Of a stretch of DNA of 64,000 bases, positions 32,993 to 45,590 are shown in pieces. The notes under the pieces are model-generated. The model was not told the DNA's origin and did no database searches. It worked only from the letters and a program-made list of their open reading frames with translations. The translations under genes and the position numbers were made by a program. The first letter of the stretch is position 1; the number at the start of each line of letters is the position of its first letter. Origin of the DNA: Diphasiastrum complanatum (lineage: Eukaryota > Streptophyta > Lycopodiopsida > Lycopodiales > Lycopodiaceae); contig CM055100.1 of the NCBI GenBank assembly GCA_029204225.1, positions 15,398,835 to 15,462,834 of the forward strand. The letters run 5' to 3'.

Positions 32993-35880
32993 AGTTTACA
33001 TTCCAAGCTATGGTAGATAGAACTTAGAGCCTCTTGATACATAACTGCTACCATTCAACTGCCACAGGGAAACTTAACATTTTCACTGTTCGCACTTTTG
33101 AGCAGATCAAAAAAGTGAAGGAAAGTAACCTCTGCCTCAACCACACCGAATTCTGTCACATGAACGCAGCTCAAGGTAACTCTTAAAAGGCATATCCTTA
33201 AATCGGCTGCAACAACCAGGAAAAATTTGATAACTAACGAGCATGTCAGTTCCAGTAGCTAGCTTGTCATTAAAGGGACGGTTGCCTGTGCTCACAAGAA
33301 ATTAAAGAGCAAAAAGGATCCCACTGTCCGCTACAAGTATATCTCCTGAGAGTAAATTTTGAGTGAAAACAAGACGAGAAGGAAGAAAGGGGGCAGGAAA
33401 CTGTGTAATATCTTATTGGATAAAATAACGAATCGCAAGCCTATCCAATCGTATCGTCACCCATAAACCAGAAAGCAATCAGATTAAACTCGTACAATTA
33501 AGACATCAGTACCTAATACAGCATTTCCTTGCATTCCTGCTGTAGATCCACACTTCAATGTTCTTACAGATTTGAGACTCCAAAATCCAGAATCAGAGGA
33601 AGAAAATTTCCAGGTTCCTAAAGAAAGCAAGACCTGAGCATCATCCATTCAGTCAGAAACTCGGCTCTCAGGAACCATCCTATCCATTGAAGAGCAAACA
33701 GGGTAATTAATATATAGGAGAATCTTTGCATTTAAGCAGTGGTTGAGAAGCAAATAAACAAAATTGCAGTTTTGAACAACTAAACAAGGTGATTTCTAAA
33801 TTTGTGCATCAGGAGAAGCTTTGCAGCATTAAGTTAGGCATTCATATAGCTAAATTGTTGCATTCAAAATAAACTCCAGTTTATTATAATGCTCAAACTC
33901 ACTTAGAAGTGAGGTGAGCTATTGCATTTTACAAGAACTTAAAAATAATAGACTCACTTAGAAGTGACACCTCATCTTGCAACAAAGAATAGAAGAATAA
34001 TAACAAATAGTCACTATAGATTCCCACCAGTATCCCAAAAAGTAAAGAACACTTATTTTAATGCTCAAGCTCACCTATAAGTGAAGACTCAGCTTTTAGC
34101 AAATTGTCATGATAAATTACTTACCCACAAAGCTAAAAGCCCAAAAATTCAAGACCGATTCAAAAGAAAAAGGAAACAAGAATACCAGGATCTATTCAAG
34201 AGAAATGAAAAACAAAAACAACAAGATAGATCCAAATTTTTTATCAAAAAAATACAAGATTGGTACAATAGAAATTGATGGCATTTTCAGAAGAAAAGAC
34301 TGGTGGAACTACAAGACATTGATGGCATTTTCAGAAGAAAAGGCTGAAACTTGTTACCAGAAATATGGGGCCTTGCTTCATATAAAACTGCCTCACAGAC
34401 TAGAGAACCTAACTCAACTCCCCAGGAGCATTGCCCTTAAAAATTAAGGGACTTTTTATTTATCTAGTGAAAGTATTTTCAAAATCTACCCGTCAAGTCA
34501 TAAGAGGCAAAACAAGGGCATCACAATGTTATGGGACCCTTCATTTGGAGATTAAGACAGCCCTTCAAATTTCTAAGACTGGTAGTTCAGTTCTGGAATG
34601 TGAGACTTGCAAGTCATGTTAAAAGAAGAAAGTCAAAGAAAGTTTGGGTGTAGGTCCGTAAGTAGGTTGAGCCCACTTAATAGCTACATGTGCAGAAATC
34701 TAATAAGTACTCTTTTGGAAAAGTCTGAGTGACATGGACATCTCTGCACTTAGCACTACACCAAATTATGTCCCAGTCCAGGCCAGGACTCAGGAGCCTG
34801 GAGCAATACACCATTTCGTGACTCAACTATGATGTAGCATGTACCTTGAAACTTATGCCTTAGAACAAGCTAGAAAGCCATGTCCAAAAGAGTCCATGCT
34901 GATTTTGACAATAGAAGACCCCAGTCAGTCACCCGGGGCGAGCGTTCGGGAAACCTTTTTTGACTTATCCTCAAAAAACGTGCATGTTTTTTAAGCTTTT
35001 GGATTTTTTGAGGACTATTACTTATAGAAGGGTTTATTTGTCTATATAAAAAATCATTAGAATTGTCAGGATGCTAGAGTCTTGAGAAGAGCTGCCGATT
35101 CCATTCCTAAACTTTGATGCATTTCCCAAACATTGCCCGACCTCACACCCTCAATGAACAGTAGACCTTGGTGAGTGAAAGAAAGATTATTTGAGAAAAA
35201 GAGAGAGGCTAACTATTAGAGAGGGTTAACATTATATCAAATAAAGAAACTAGCACTTGAAGGCAACATGCATGATAGAAGATTTAAGTTGAAGTGGACT
35301 TTTATTCATTATCTTGAATTTGGCCAATTGGAAGAACACTCTAACAAGCCCATTAATCTGAATTCAGTTGGCTGGTTGGAAAAATGCTCTAACAAGGTGA
35401 CGGTGAAGTGTGACCAAGCTAGGACAATTGTTCAATGTTGTGACAAGCTAAAACTAAAACCCTACACCTTAGAGAAAAGGTTGCCTAACACTTATTCAAA
35501 TCAAACTTTTGGAGGAAGGATTAAAATTTTCTAACAATTAGCACTTAGCACTTTTTCTATGTAAAATTCAAGGGAGTAAAAGAAAAAAATTTTAATGCAA
35601 AGGCTAAACACTTATGAAGATAATATGGTTGACTATATAGACATCATTCAATAATATTCTTGTGAGGAGATGTGACATATTCTTGGATTTATTAGAGAAT
35701 CTTCAAATATAACGTAAAATAGCAACTTGTTGAAAAATGGAAGAGATTTTAAATATTGCAACTATGTTTGATATGCTCAGTTTTTTCTGAAAGAACTTAA
35801 TGATGTTATCGACTTCTAACAAAAGTACATGAAAGACAAGAAATAAATAGATGAGCTTAATTCTCAGCTTGAAGGAGGAT
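32993..35880. other. 5' flank of the pseudokinase gene and spacer
   Basis: Promoter and 5' leader should lie here, but no clear TATA box or first exon could be assigned. AAG/GAA-rich short frames at 34081-34450 look like low-complexity sequence, including a repeated GATGGCATTTTCAGAAGAAAA (34279 and 34321, 21-bp phrase with variants). A short element CTCACTTAGAAGTGA recurs near 33900 and 33955. Confidence 0.4.
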
Positions 35881-35997
35881 GCAGGTAGGGACACCACCCT
35901 CATCCAACAATGTAGCAAGATTCAAAAATTACATAATTATCTTTTTGCTTTGATGACATCTTCTACATTGTTGGATGAGGGTGGCCTTACTTGCACC
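35881..35997. repeat. Foldback hairpin with 22-bp perfect core
   Basis: Arm 35881-35919 and arm 35960-35997 are inverted repeats separated by about 40 bases. The core CCACCCTCATCCAACAATG plus TAG (35893-35914) is perfectly complementary to 35963-35984. It could be a small foldback element or a young hairpin RNA gene; no transcription evidence is visible. Confidence 0.6.
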
Positions 35998-36082
35998 TTG
36001 CCATTGTGAGGAATACACTAAAACCTAGAAGAGTTCTACCCCAACATAGAATCTCAATCTCAAATGGCAATTGAGTATCTTC

Positions 36083-37770
36083 CTACATTAGTCGCCCATG
36101 AAGGTCATGAAATGGGTGTTGAACCATTTCTTCTTTGCTATTGCAATTTGCCCAAAGCTTCAGTGGTCTCTGTTGTTGTCTAGATTGATTAACCGGATTG
36201 TAGGGGCACTTAAAAGATTCATGGTCAGATCGATTACAAAATACACATCTAGATTGATAGTGTGTTGGACCCGTATTCGGACATTCACTCCCAATGTGGT
36301 TTCTCCTACAGATGGAACACCACACGCCCTCTCGTCTTGGGTATGTATTCTGGGTTTGAAGATCTTTTAAGGCTTTTTGGATCTCATGTAACTGACTCTT
36401 TTGGGTTTTGGTTATTCTTTTTGTTAGATTTTACAATTTTTACCTTGTAAATGTAAGTAGTTTGATATCTATGTGGATCCACATGTGTGAGGACCTGTCC
36501 ACACACCACACGTGTGAAATGTCACTCATAATATTCAAATCCATTGTACTTAGATTTTATTTGAGTCAAATGTCAAATCTCCTAAATTGTAGGAGTTATC
36601 TCCTAGATTGTAAAAATCTAGAAGGTCAACACTAACCACCAATCGTGATGTGGCAATTTAGTGGGATCTTATCTAAAGTGGATATGGATGAGTACAATGA
36701 GCTATCCCACACGTGATGGAAGCAGCTTAGAGAGAGATTATGATGATTGTGTACTTGATCCACGATGGATCCATTTGGAGGTTAATGGTGAGAAACATTG
36801 ATTTGGGAGCAATCTTGGTGTTTTCACTCTATTAAGCAAGTTCTTTGTGGATGAATGCTTAGGATCTGTTAAGTAAACATATTCTCTATTAGCAGGTCAT
36901 ACAATGGTTGTACTTCACACATGTGAAGGCCTTTGATGATTATCTTTGATTGTTCTTGCTTGGATGTGTAGAAATTGTCAAGGAAAAGCTAGTTTTGGAT
37001 GCTAGTTTGAAGATAGATCAACATACCAAGTTGCCAATCACTCTTATTGATCTTTTGTAGATCAAAATGAGTCCTATTTTCTGATTTTTGACACTTTCGA
37101 TCTCATCGCGCATATCCAAAGTGCGTGATCTTTCGGTTAGTCTTTGTTCAGTAATCCCTTCAATAGAACGTTCTCTTCTTCGTTCTTTTAAATTTTCTTG
37201 GCGGTCATTACAATGATGATCCTCATCATCTGACTCTTCATCCTCTTCTCCTATAGATTCTAACATGGCTTGCTTTAGTTGACGATAATCATCAACAGGT
37301 TTAAGCTCACATCGAATCCTTTTTAGAAGACCGACTATGAACCAAGTGCTTAGCATCTTTTCAGTTAATCCTTCTTGGCATTGTCCGCGAAGACACCGTT
37401 TTCTCTCAATATAGTCCCTTAATTTTTCTTTTTCTTTCATTTTGATTTGGCTTAATCTTACAAAAGGACTATTTGATAATCTATCAGGTTTGAATTGTTT
37501 AATAAAAGCTTCTTTCAAGACTTCCCACTCATTATGTTCATCTCGGTCAAGGTTAAAAACCAATCTCGAGCGACACCAAGGTCATGGAGAAGAGTTGGGC
37601 CATGCTTTCATGTGAAGAATCTCCATATACTTCACAAGCATTCTCAAAGATTTGAATAAATAAATCCATTCTTCCATCAAATTTTGGTAAATCTAATTTG
37701 GGAGTTTTTCATTCAAACGGTGATCTTCGTTTAGGAGATAATCTAATAGGTCGGTCATCATATCTTCCTT
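36083..37770 (-). pseudogene. gag: Ty3/gypsy gag, interrupted by a solo LTR
   Basis: Minus-strand blocks in order: KLDLPKFDGRMDLFIQIFEN and CEVYGDSSHESMAQLFSM, NLDRDEHNEWEVLKEAFIKQ, PFVRLSQIKMKEKEKLRDYI (retrotransposon Gag core), RIRCELKPVDDYRQLKQAML, an acidic stretch (GEEDEESDDEDHH), then after the insertion KALKDLQTQNTYPRREGVW and two zinc-finger-like motifs (WCSICRRNHIGSECP and CVFCNRSDHESFKCP). One frameshift and one stop separate the first blocks. Two more copies of this family occur at 54.0 kb (+) and 58.3-59.2 kb (-). Confidence 0.85.
36422..37051 (+). mobile_element. Solo LTR with target-site duplication
   Basis: A 630-bp block starting TGTTAGATTTTAC and ending TTATTGAT interrupts the gypsy gag. 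It is flanked by CTTTT at 36417-36421 and 37052-37056. Removing it and one CTTTT makes the gag sequence continue. The ends resemble those of the 268-bp copia LTRs at 23.4 and 28.0 kb (TGTTAG ... TTATTGAT), but the body differs. No internal domain is present, so it most likely arose by LTR-LTR recombination. Confidence 0.8.
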
Positions 37771-38237
37771 CATAATGATTAGCTCTATTCCTTGGGTCAT
37801 GTATGACACATCTTCATTGTGGTCTTATCCGCTGACTTGATTCAGGCTGTTCATTCGGAAGGTGCGGTTCTGGAAGATATCACTCATCAAAATTTCAGTA
37901 TCCATGGTCAGTACGAAGTAGTATGATAATACTACTTGCCTATCCTCCTCGCACATAGAGTGGTTGGGAATAAGATGATGGTGGATGAAAATGGGTTGGT
38001 AAAAGTAAAAAGAAAGTAAAAATTTTTGGTTAATGCGAAGCGTGAAACAAGTGGATGAAGAAAAAAATAATCGGTTAATTGTAATAAAGGGCTGCATAGA
38101 TAAAAAAGAAGGTTATAATGTTATTCAGAATAAATGTAAGCTAGAAGCAAGAAAATATTGAAAATGAAACAAGTTTAAAATCGAATGTAATGGACATTGC
38201 TATTAAAAGCTGATCGTATCATGTAAATGTAAGCAAG

Positions 38238-38575
38238 TCGTCAACGGTGCCAAATGTCTTTTCTCTCTCGGTTAATCAATCTTCTACCAATGTTGAATGC
38301 TCTGCTCAATCACAAACACCTGTTTAGAACCTGAACTAAGCAGTCAAGCAACCTATCCTCCTACTCAAAGAACCGATAGTATTGCTTATTCCTACAGACT
38401 TCAATTCATCAGCATTTCCACAGTAAGTGGAACATGGAAAGCATAATACAACAAACTTAGTCTAAGCATTCAACATCATAACTCTGGCCTGTCATCATGA
38501 GATCTACTCAGATAAGATCTACTCACTTATCATGCATCTTAAAAATTCTCCATTCACACTTATACAAATATGTTA
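38238..38575 (-). mobile_element. Gypsy primer-binding site and truncated 5' LTR
   Basis: On the minus strand TTTGGCACCGTTGACGAC (38255-38238) matches the gypsy PBS form TGGCGCCGTTGCC..., just after an LTR-type CA end (GAGAAAAGACA). It precedes the gag at 37.8-36.1 kb in the right order. The LTR upstream is cut by the plus-strand copia sequence that starts near 38580. Confidence 0.6.
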
Positions 38576-38579
38576 TCAG

Positions 38580-41118
38580 TAAGTAGAATCACTGATTTAG
38601 GTCATAAGGTAGAGTTTGAGTCTGCTCGGTGCCAAAATATTGATAGGACAGTTGAATCATACATCTATGTCAAACATTTCTAAACAATCCCTAGCACTTG
38701 ATCTCGACTATCCAAATGACAAATTTGACCTCCTTGTCTGTCATAGCTGCATCTTTGGAAATCAGACAAGGATTCTTTTTAGATCGAGACATAGGCATGC
38801 AACAAAATATGTTCTAGAAGTTGTTCATTCAGATATATGTGGTCTAATGCAAACTTCGTCATTGCTTGAGGCAAAGTATTTTATTACCTTCATTGACGAA
38901 TATTCGAGAAGAACAATTGTTTATTTCATTAACTAGAAATCGGAGGCTTTCAAAGTCTTTCGACAATTCAAAGAACGTGCAAAAAATGAAACTGATAAAA
39001 GAATTAAAGCACTGAGGTCCAACAATGGGGGAGAATACATCTCTACTGAATTCAAGGAGTATTGCCTTAACAATGGCATTGAGCAACAATACACCTCCTA
39101 TTTGCCTCAGTCGAATGGACTTGCTAAGAGAAAGAACAAAACGTTAGTCGAATCAGCCAAGTGTATGCTTGCTCATGCGACACTTTTGAAGTTCTTCTAG
39201 GTCGGGACAGGCTCCAAACCATCATTATCAAACTTACAAGTTTTTGAATGTGTCGCTTATGCGCAAATACTGCAAGATCTCAAGAAGAAGCTTGACTTTC
39301 AGAGTATCAAGTCTATTTTCATCAGCTACACTACTTCAGATAAAACTTATAAGTTAAAGGCTCAACTTGTCACTAGAGGATTTTCTCAAATACGCAATGT
39401 CGACTACACTGAGACTTTCAGTCTAGTAGTTAAACATTCTTCAATCAGACTTCTATTGTCATTTGCTGCTATTGCATAATGGAAGTACATCAAATGGATG
39501 TACAGACAACATATCTTAATGGAGTTATCGAAGAATATATTTACATGATGCAACCCGAAGGTTATAATATCGAAGGAAAACATAATCATGTATATAGACT
39601 CTATAAAGCACTTTATGGCTTGAAGCAATCTGCTCGAGTTTCAAAGGATTGACACTTTTCTTATCGATCATGGCTATAAACCAAGCACTTCAGATTCTAA
39701 TGTCTATTTCAAGTCAGTGTAGCATTTTTTAATTATTATCACTTTGTATGTGGATGACACATTGCTTTTTAGCAACAATATCGATCTAATAAAAGAAGCT
39801 AAGACAATGCTATCCTCCAAGTTCGACATGACTGATTTGGGCGAAGCTCACTACTGTCTAGGTATTCAAATCCAAAGAGACAGAAAACAGAAGTTGATCT
39901 ACATTACTCAGCAAAGATACATTCACAATGTCTTCATCAGATATAATCAGATGAATTGCAAATTAGCTCTCTCACCGATGGACCCAGGACTCAAGATGTC
40001 GAAGGACCAATGTCCTCGAACAATTGAAGAGGAGTAAATGCATGAGTATCCTTATCATTTGATAACAGGATCTCTTATGTACGCGATGATCTATACCAGA
40101 CCAGACATAGCTTTTGCAATTAGTTCCTTAAGTAAGTTTTGAGATATATTCAAGCTACTATGAACTTTTGCATTTGTTATGGAGCAGTCGACAACAACAA
40201 ACTCAATATTATTAATGGTTATTCATATGCAAGTTGGGCATGAGATGTAGACACTCGTAAATCCATTTCTGGATTTCTAAACCTCCGTATCGGGTCAGCC
40301 GAACAGAGGATGAAGAAATAACTAGGCAGTTAACAGACTATCTTGGGAAAGGCCAAATTCAGACCAGTAGTTCACCATGGGCCTCACCAGTCCTATTGGT
40401 GAAAAAGAAGGAGGGGTCTATGCGTCTTTGCGTAGATTACAGAGCCCTCAATAAAGTCACAATTAAGAATAAATACCCTATGCCTCGGGCAGACGAGTTG
40501 TTTGATCAACTCGACGGGGCTAAGTTTTTCAGCAAAATAGACCTCAGATCGGGATATCATCAAGTCCGTATAAAATCGGAAGATGTCTCGAAAACAGCTT
40601 TTAGGACTCGTCACGGTCATTATGAGTTTAAGGTGATGCCATTTGGGCTCACAAATGCTCCAGCTACCTTTATGACCTTGATGAACAGTGTATTGTTCCT
40701 CAACAATGGTCCTATTTCATGGAACAGTCGCAAGCAAACTTCGATTGCTCCATCTTCTACTAAATCAGAGTATATCGCAACCTCTCAAGCTACAAAGGAA
40801 GCAATATGGTTGAGAAACTTACTTTCAGATGTTAGTCTGAAACAATATGCTCCGAAAACTTTATTTTTTGATAATCAAAGTGCCATTGCTTTATCATCCA
40901 ACCCTAGATTTCATTCTAAGAGTAAGCACATCGAAATTAAGTATCATTGTGTCAGAAGCAAAGTTCTTGACAAAGAGGTAAACTTGCAATACTATCGAAC
41001 GGAAGATATGACAATGGATATTTTCATCAAAGCATTAACTTGGATGTGCACAAAACTAAGTTTTGTGCAGAACTAAGTTTGAAGGTCAAAGTATTCATGG
41101 ATTCAGATTAAGGGAGAG
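38580..41118 (+). pseudogene. pol: Ty1/copia pol, broken, with a gypsy segment inside RNase H
   Basis: Blocks on the plus strand: DLGHKVEFESARC (protease/GAG-pre-integrase side), CHSCIFGNQTRI and VHSDICGLMQTSSLL, ITFIDEYSRRTIVYFI and LRSNNGGEYISTEFKEYCL, YLPQSNGLAKRKNKTLVE (integrase), YKLKAQLVTRGFSQI and LYKALYGLKQSARVS, LYVDDTLLFSNNIDLI and DLGEAHYCLGIQIQRDR (RT; YVDD intact), IYTRPDIAFAISSLS, YASWA and [12 protein letters not shown], then after a foreign segment [20 protein letters not shown] and [20 protein letters not shown] (RNase H). A purine tract (AAGGGAGAG, 41110-41118) and a TGTTAAT LTR start follow. Stops and frameshifts are frequent in the first half. Confidence 0.88.
40283..40690 (+). 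mobile_element. Ty3/gypsy RT segment embedded in copia RNase H
   Basis: Between the copia phrases SISGFL and LNNGPISW lie about 410 bp encoding [63 protein letters not shown] and [13 protein letters not shown]: an uninterrupted N-terminal gypsy RT. No LTR or target duplication flanks it. The right junction keeps the frame, so one 226-codon frame (40396-41076) joins gypsy RT to copia RNase H. Template switching during reverse transcription is the likely origin. Confidence 0.85.
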
Positions 41119-41850
41119 TGTTAATTTATTCTACTATCAGGAGTGATTCAACTGAATAATTGATCTTTAATCTTCATCCACTTTTTATCCAGTTCTGTAG
41201 TTCTATTCGTGTTTCTACACAGTCTGCAGAGATACTCAGGAATCGCTAAACAGGTGGCTCCGACATATCGACGACGTTGACGAAAGTCGAAGACGCCGGC
41301 CATGTCGATGAACGACGATTATTGTTCCACTTGATATGAAGCTAAAGACTTGCCCTAACTGCTTTGCAAATAGATTTCCGGGAAGTCCTAATTGGATGGA
41401 TGCTAGCGCATATTACGACCAACTGGCTATTGCAATCTATGACCTAATTAGTTGTCCTACTAGATAATATGCGTTAATTGCTTTAGTATAAATAGCTGAT
41501 CATCAAAGAACTCTCCAACTCTAGCTCAATTCTATTTCTCTTTAGAATGTTTCTTTCAGAGTCCTATTAGAGTATTGCTATTCATGCTTACTGTTTATTA
41601 GCAGAAGTACATCAGACAAAGTTTTTAGTTACTCAGAGATAGCTTAGAGTATGCGGCTTCATCCATTATTATTTTGTGCTCTCATCATCTAGTTGTACAT
41701 GATGCTACTTACTGAATCAATCTATCTTCTTATTGTGTTCAATATCATGTCAGAATGTATGCTTCTCTGAAACTATTTGTAACTGATAAATTTCTTATCG
41801 TCTTGTGTGTTTTGTTGAATTCTTCAATGTCGCAATATTCAATACATCAT
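41119..41850 (+). repeat. Probable 3' LTR of the copia element
   Basis: It starts TGTTAATTTATTC right after the purine tract. The right edge is uncertain, as no 5' LTR partner remains in the window. Confidence 0.5.
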
Positions 41851-44104
41851 TATTTGGCTATGAATCACTTTAGTGCTAACAAATTCAAAGCTGGTTGCTA
41901 AAAGATTGAACGTGACTTCTATCATTAAAGCTTTGTTCAATATTGATAGGCATAGTCATGCATTAGGAAAGAAGGTTTATCCCGCTATGCATGATAGTCC
42001 ATTTATTGACTTTGAATTATCGAACCGACTCATTTCACTTCTCTCTTTCCCACAGTTTCAACAATGGGATCTTTATTAAGCATGGAAACTGAACTAGGTA
42101 ATTTAATTTTAATGTATAATTGTGGCCCTATGAGGGCAATGTTGAAGGTTTTAGGGGAGAATAAGCTTATCTTTGAATTGTTGTGAAATTGAAAAAAGAG
42201 AGGTAATATAGCTAGGGTGAAAAGGTAAGGAGAGAGGGGACAACAATGTCTCACTCTAAGAATTTTGAGCATGAAATGCTTTAACTAGATCTATCTTTAT
42301 AAGAACATTCGAGTTGGTATGAAGTAGTCTGACTCATGTCTTATATGTTGAGTACGTTGTCCAAAAAGGATTGACCTTTAAATAATCATGTCTAATGTGG
42401 AGAGATGATTTGAGAGAAGCAGGCGTTAGTCTAAGGCTTTCACAACAATCTTGCAAGAGGTATTCAACATGGTGACGATTTAGTAAATTTTAGGAAATTT
42501 GAGCTTGAAGGTTTGTGAGTTAACTATGATCCTTGATGAGAAATTCAAAAAGGATTCTTGAACCTTTGGTGGAGGGGATGAGCATAAAATGTTATGTTAA
42601 AGAAAATTTCAATGGGCTATAAAAAAAAATTATCGTATTTTGATCTATGCATGGAGTTTTCTTTCTAGGAAGTGTCTTAAGAGACTCGTAGGTGAATAAT
42701 TTTTCTCAAGAAATTACAATAGTCAAACCGTGATTCCAACATTGTCTAGGTTTAAAAAACTTGAGTTGTGATTCCAACAGTAAGGATTCTTGCGACAACT
42801 AATTTCAATTATGAGAACATTGTGGTATACTACAAAGGCCTTGCCATAAAGGCAATATTTCTCAACATTTGAAAATGTCTGGAAGGAAAACATTATAAAG
42901 ATTAGATGAACAATAGTTGCTTATTTTTCAAAACAAAATAGTCTTCTAGATGTGGCAACATATTAATTAACATATTCTTTCTATAACTCAAGTATGGAGC
43001 TTGATTCAATTTGTGTGATGGGTAGAGACAAAATTGTCCATAGTTCTAACCTATTTGAAAACATCACCCACATCCACTCAGGGCACCAACATCAAACAAT
43101 ATCAAAATAGTTCCTTTTTGAAAAATGCTACGTTTGTTACATTAAAAAAATGAACATCGATTATCATAAACATGTAAAAAACCAGTTTACATTCAGTCTA
43201 GTTAGAACACATTTAAAGATTCATATTGTCACATTTTCAATATATCAAATTTTTGCATGCACAACTCTAGGGATGAGCATGATCACAATTTGACTTTTAC
43301 ATTTCATGACTTGATATTCATGTTGTTCCTATTTAAACGTATTTTAGATTCACTAGTCAAGATTTAATGAATCAAATTATGGTGTTCACCTTTTTACAAA
43401 TTCATGTTTTCACATTTTCTAGCATGATTTCATGGTTATACTTGCTATTTTTAGTTCAATTTTCATCATAATTATATTTTCATGATTTCATGAATTCACA
43501 ACTTCACACTCTTGGGTTTTATGACTTCATGTATTCATATTCTTTATCACAATTGTAAGTAGCTTCCTATATCCGTGATTTCACAACTAATATAGTAAAA
43601 TTCTAGACGTATTTGTATTTTTATCTCACATTTTCAAACTCTCATGACATCAAAGTTTTTATGTTACCATTCTCAAAATCCCATGTAATGACCACAATTA
43701 CAATGCTAGTACTCAACAACACTACACTTCTGGGATGTATTCTTCAATGCACATGTATGCAAAATCAAATAGCTGTGTTGTTTACTCACAAAATGTAAAT
43801 GCGTAATTATAAGATAGAAACCAAAAGTTGTTAGCTTCACCACATTATAAAAAAAAGACATGAAAATGGTATTATGGATGTTTTATGCCACTCTTGATAC
43901 ACTTTGAATTTATCTCCAAAGGACTACTTTATGAATTCTAAGTACTTAATCCACTCATGGGTAAATACATTCATCAACTTGTTCTTGAACATCTCACCTC
44001 TACACTACTCTCTGACTCGCTTGAAAGAATGATAGAGAACTGATTAATCACTCACCCCTATATTAGACCACTCACGATTTTGTGGCACCACCTATATCTA
44101 TCTT
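41851..44104. other. AT-rich intergenic DNA
   Basis: Between about 43200 and 43800 words such as TTCATG, TTCAC and ATTTTCA recur many times without a fixed period. No gene or element is supported. Confidence 0.45.
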
Positions 44105-44745
44105 AGTTGGCTGCTAGGAAAAAATGCTTTAGCAGCCAACTGGGATAGCACGCCGGCGTGCTGTCCCAGTTGGTTGCTATGACATTTTTTTTCCCATGGC
44201 CATCCCTATGTTCCAGAAATTCAAACCCCCATATCTTTCTTATTTGAAATCGGATCGAGGAGCTGTAAAAAGCAAAACTGGTCCTTTCAAGGAGTAGAAC
44301 ATGATGGAACAATGAAAAATAGAATGTAAAATTTTGACCTAGTAGTCAACTGGGATAGCATGCCGGTGTGCTATCCAAGTTGGCTGCTAGGGATTTTTTT
44401 CACCATGGTCATCTCAATATTCAAGAACTTCAAACCCCCATAACGTTTTTATTTGACCTCAAATCAAGGAGTTTTAAAAAGCAAAAATGATCTTATCAAC
44501 AAGTAGATCATGATACAAACATTAAAAAGATATATTAAAATTGCCCTGGCAGCCAAGTGAGGTAGCACATCGGCGTGCTACCTTAGTTGCTAGGGCATTT
44601 TTTCCCATAAGGCCATTCCTATATTCCAAAACTTCACACCCCCATAACTTTGTTATTTGAATTCAGATCAAGGAGATACAAAAAGAAAAAAATGATTCTC
44701 TTGGTGCGTAGAACATGATGAAATGATGAAAATAAATGTTAAGCT
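44105..44745. repeat. Tandem repeat of about 212 bp with a palindrome in each unit
   Basis: Three units start near 44105, 44340 and 44547. Each holds a near-perfect palindrome around the core AGCACGCCGGCGTGCT (variants in the second and third units), framed by CCAACTGGGATAGCA and TGCTRTCCCAGTTGG, then GGCCATCYCTATRTTCCA, TTCAAACCCCCATA and TTATTTGAAATCGGATC-like segments and AGAACATGATG. The palindrome arms in unit one are about 20 bp. Confidence 0.85.
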
Positions 44746-45258
44746 ATGTTGATATGTTTTTCCTCTCTCTCTTCTTTCTCTTGGTCTATCTATGTCCAAC
44801 ACAGGCACCCTTTCTCTTAAAATAGTGTAATCCATTATTGAAGATGGTGTAGTCCATTACTCAATATGGTTATGTGAACACAAATACGTACAAAAGCATT
44901 TCAACAATCTGTGCAAAAAAGTGGCACTATGAAAAATGACTATCACACTACCTGCCATCAAATTTTTGAGTGGATTTCTATATGTTTATGTCCCTAAAAT
45001 GATAGCATGCCATGTGCTATCGCATGTACAGGATTAAAAAAACATGAACTCGCAAAACTCACAAACGGTTTACTTGCAAAATGCCAAAACCTCGACTCTG
45101 GACAATATAATACATGAGTGTGTGGAAATCATCGTCAACCAGTTTTCATGTGAGGATGAGAGGCTGGACAAAAAAGTAATTACAATGTAAGAGTCTTTGA
45201 TCACTGAACTCATTGCCGCCATATGCTCTAACAAAGTCTTGAATTGATTAATGTGATT
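44746..45258. other. Spacer without recognisable content
   Basis: No gene is seen; a short inverted phrase GTGTAATCCATTATTGAAGATGG is repeated in variant form at about 44825 and 44850. Confidence 0.4.
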
Positions 45259-45590
45259 CTAGACAGAATCACTTTTTGACGTTCTGAGTGGGAAGAACTT
45301 TCTCCTTAGATGTAGTTTTGAAGTGACATCCCTCACTTTGTATAGTGTGTTTAATGTATCCCAAGCCTCTTTCAAAGATTGGGCTTGTCTAATGTGGCCA
45401 ATCTGTGTGTCGAAGATGTTAAGGGTGATCAAGACGAAAGCCTTGCCATCCCTAAGCTTCCACTTGGAAATGACTTGCTCATCGACATTGGGAAGCAGTT
45501 CGATTCCAGCGATTATTTCCAAAGCTCCTTGGCCATCAGTACTACTCTCATCTTGAATTTTTGTATTAGAGCATCACAATCGACTCAGAC
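45259..45590 (-). pseudogene. gag: copia gag fragment
   Basis: The minus-strand frame contains DGKAFVLITLNIFDTQIGHI, AQSLKEAWDTLNTLYKV and SKLHLRRKFFPLR, the Gag core of a copia element, preceded after a frameshift by IQKFKMRVVLMAKELW. Only about 110 residues remain. Confidence 0.75.

Noticed and set aside
45555-45580. TGTATTAGAGCATC as a plus-strand copia PBS
   Set aside because: The adjacent gag fragment is on the minus strand and no LTR end precedes the motif.
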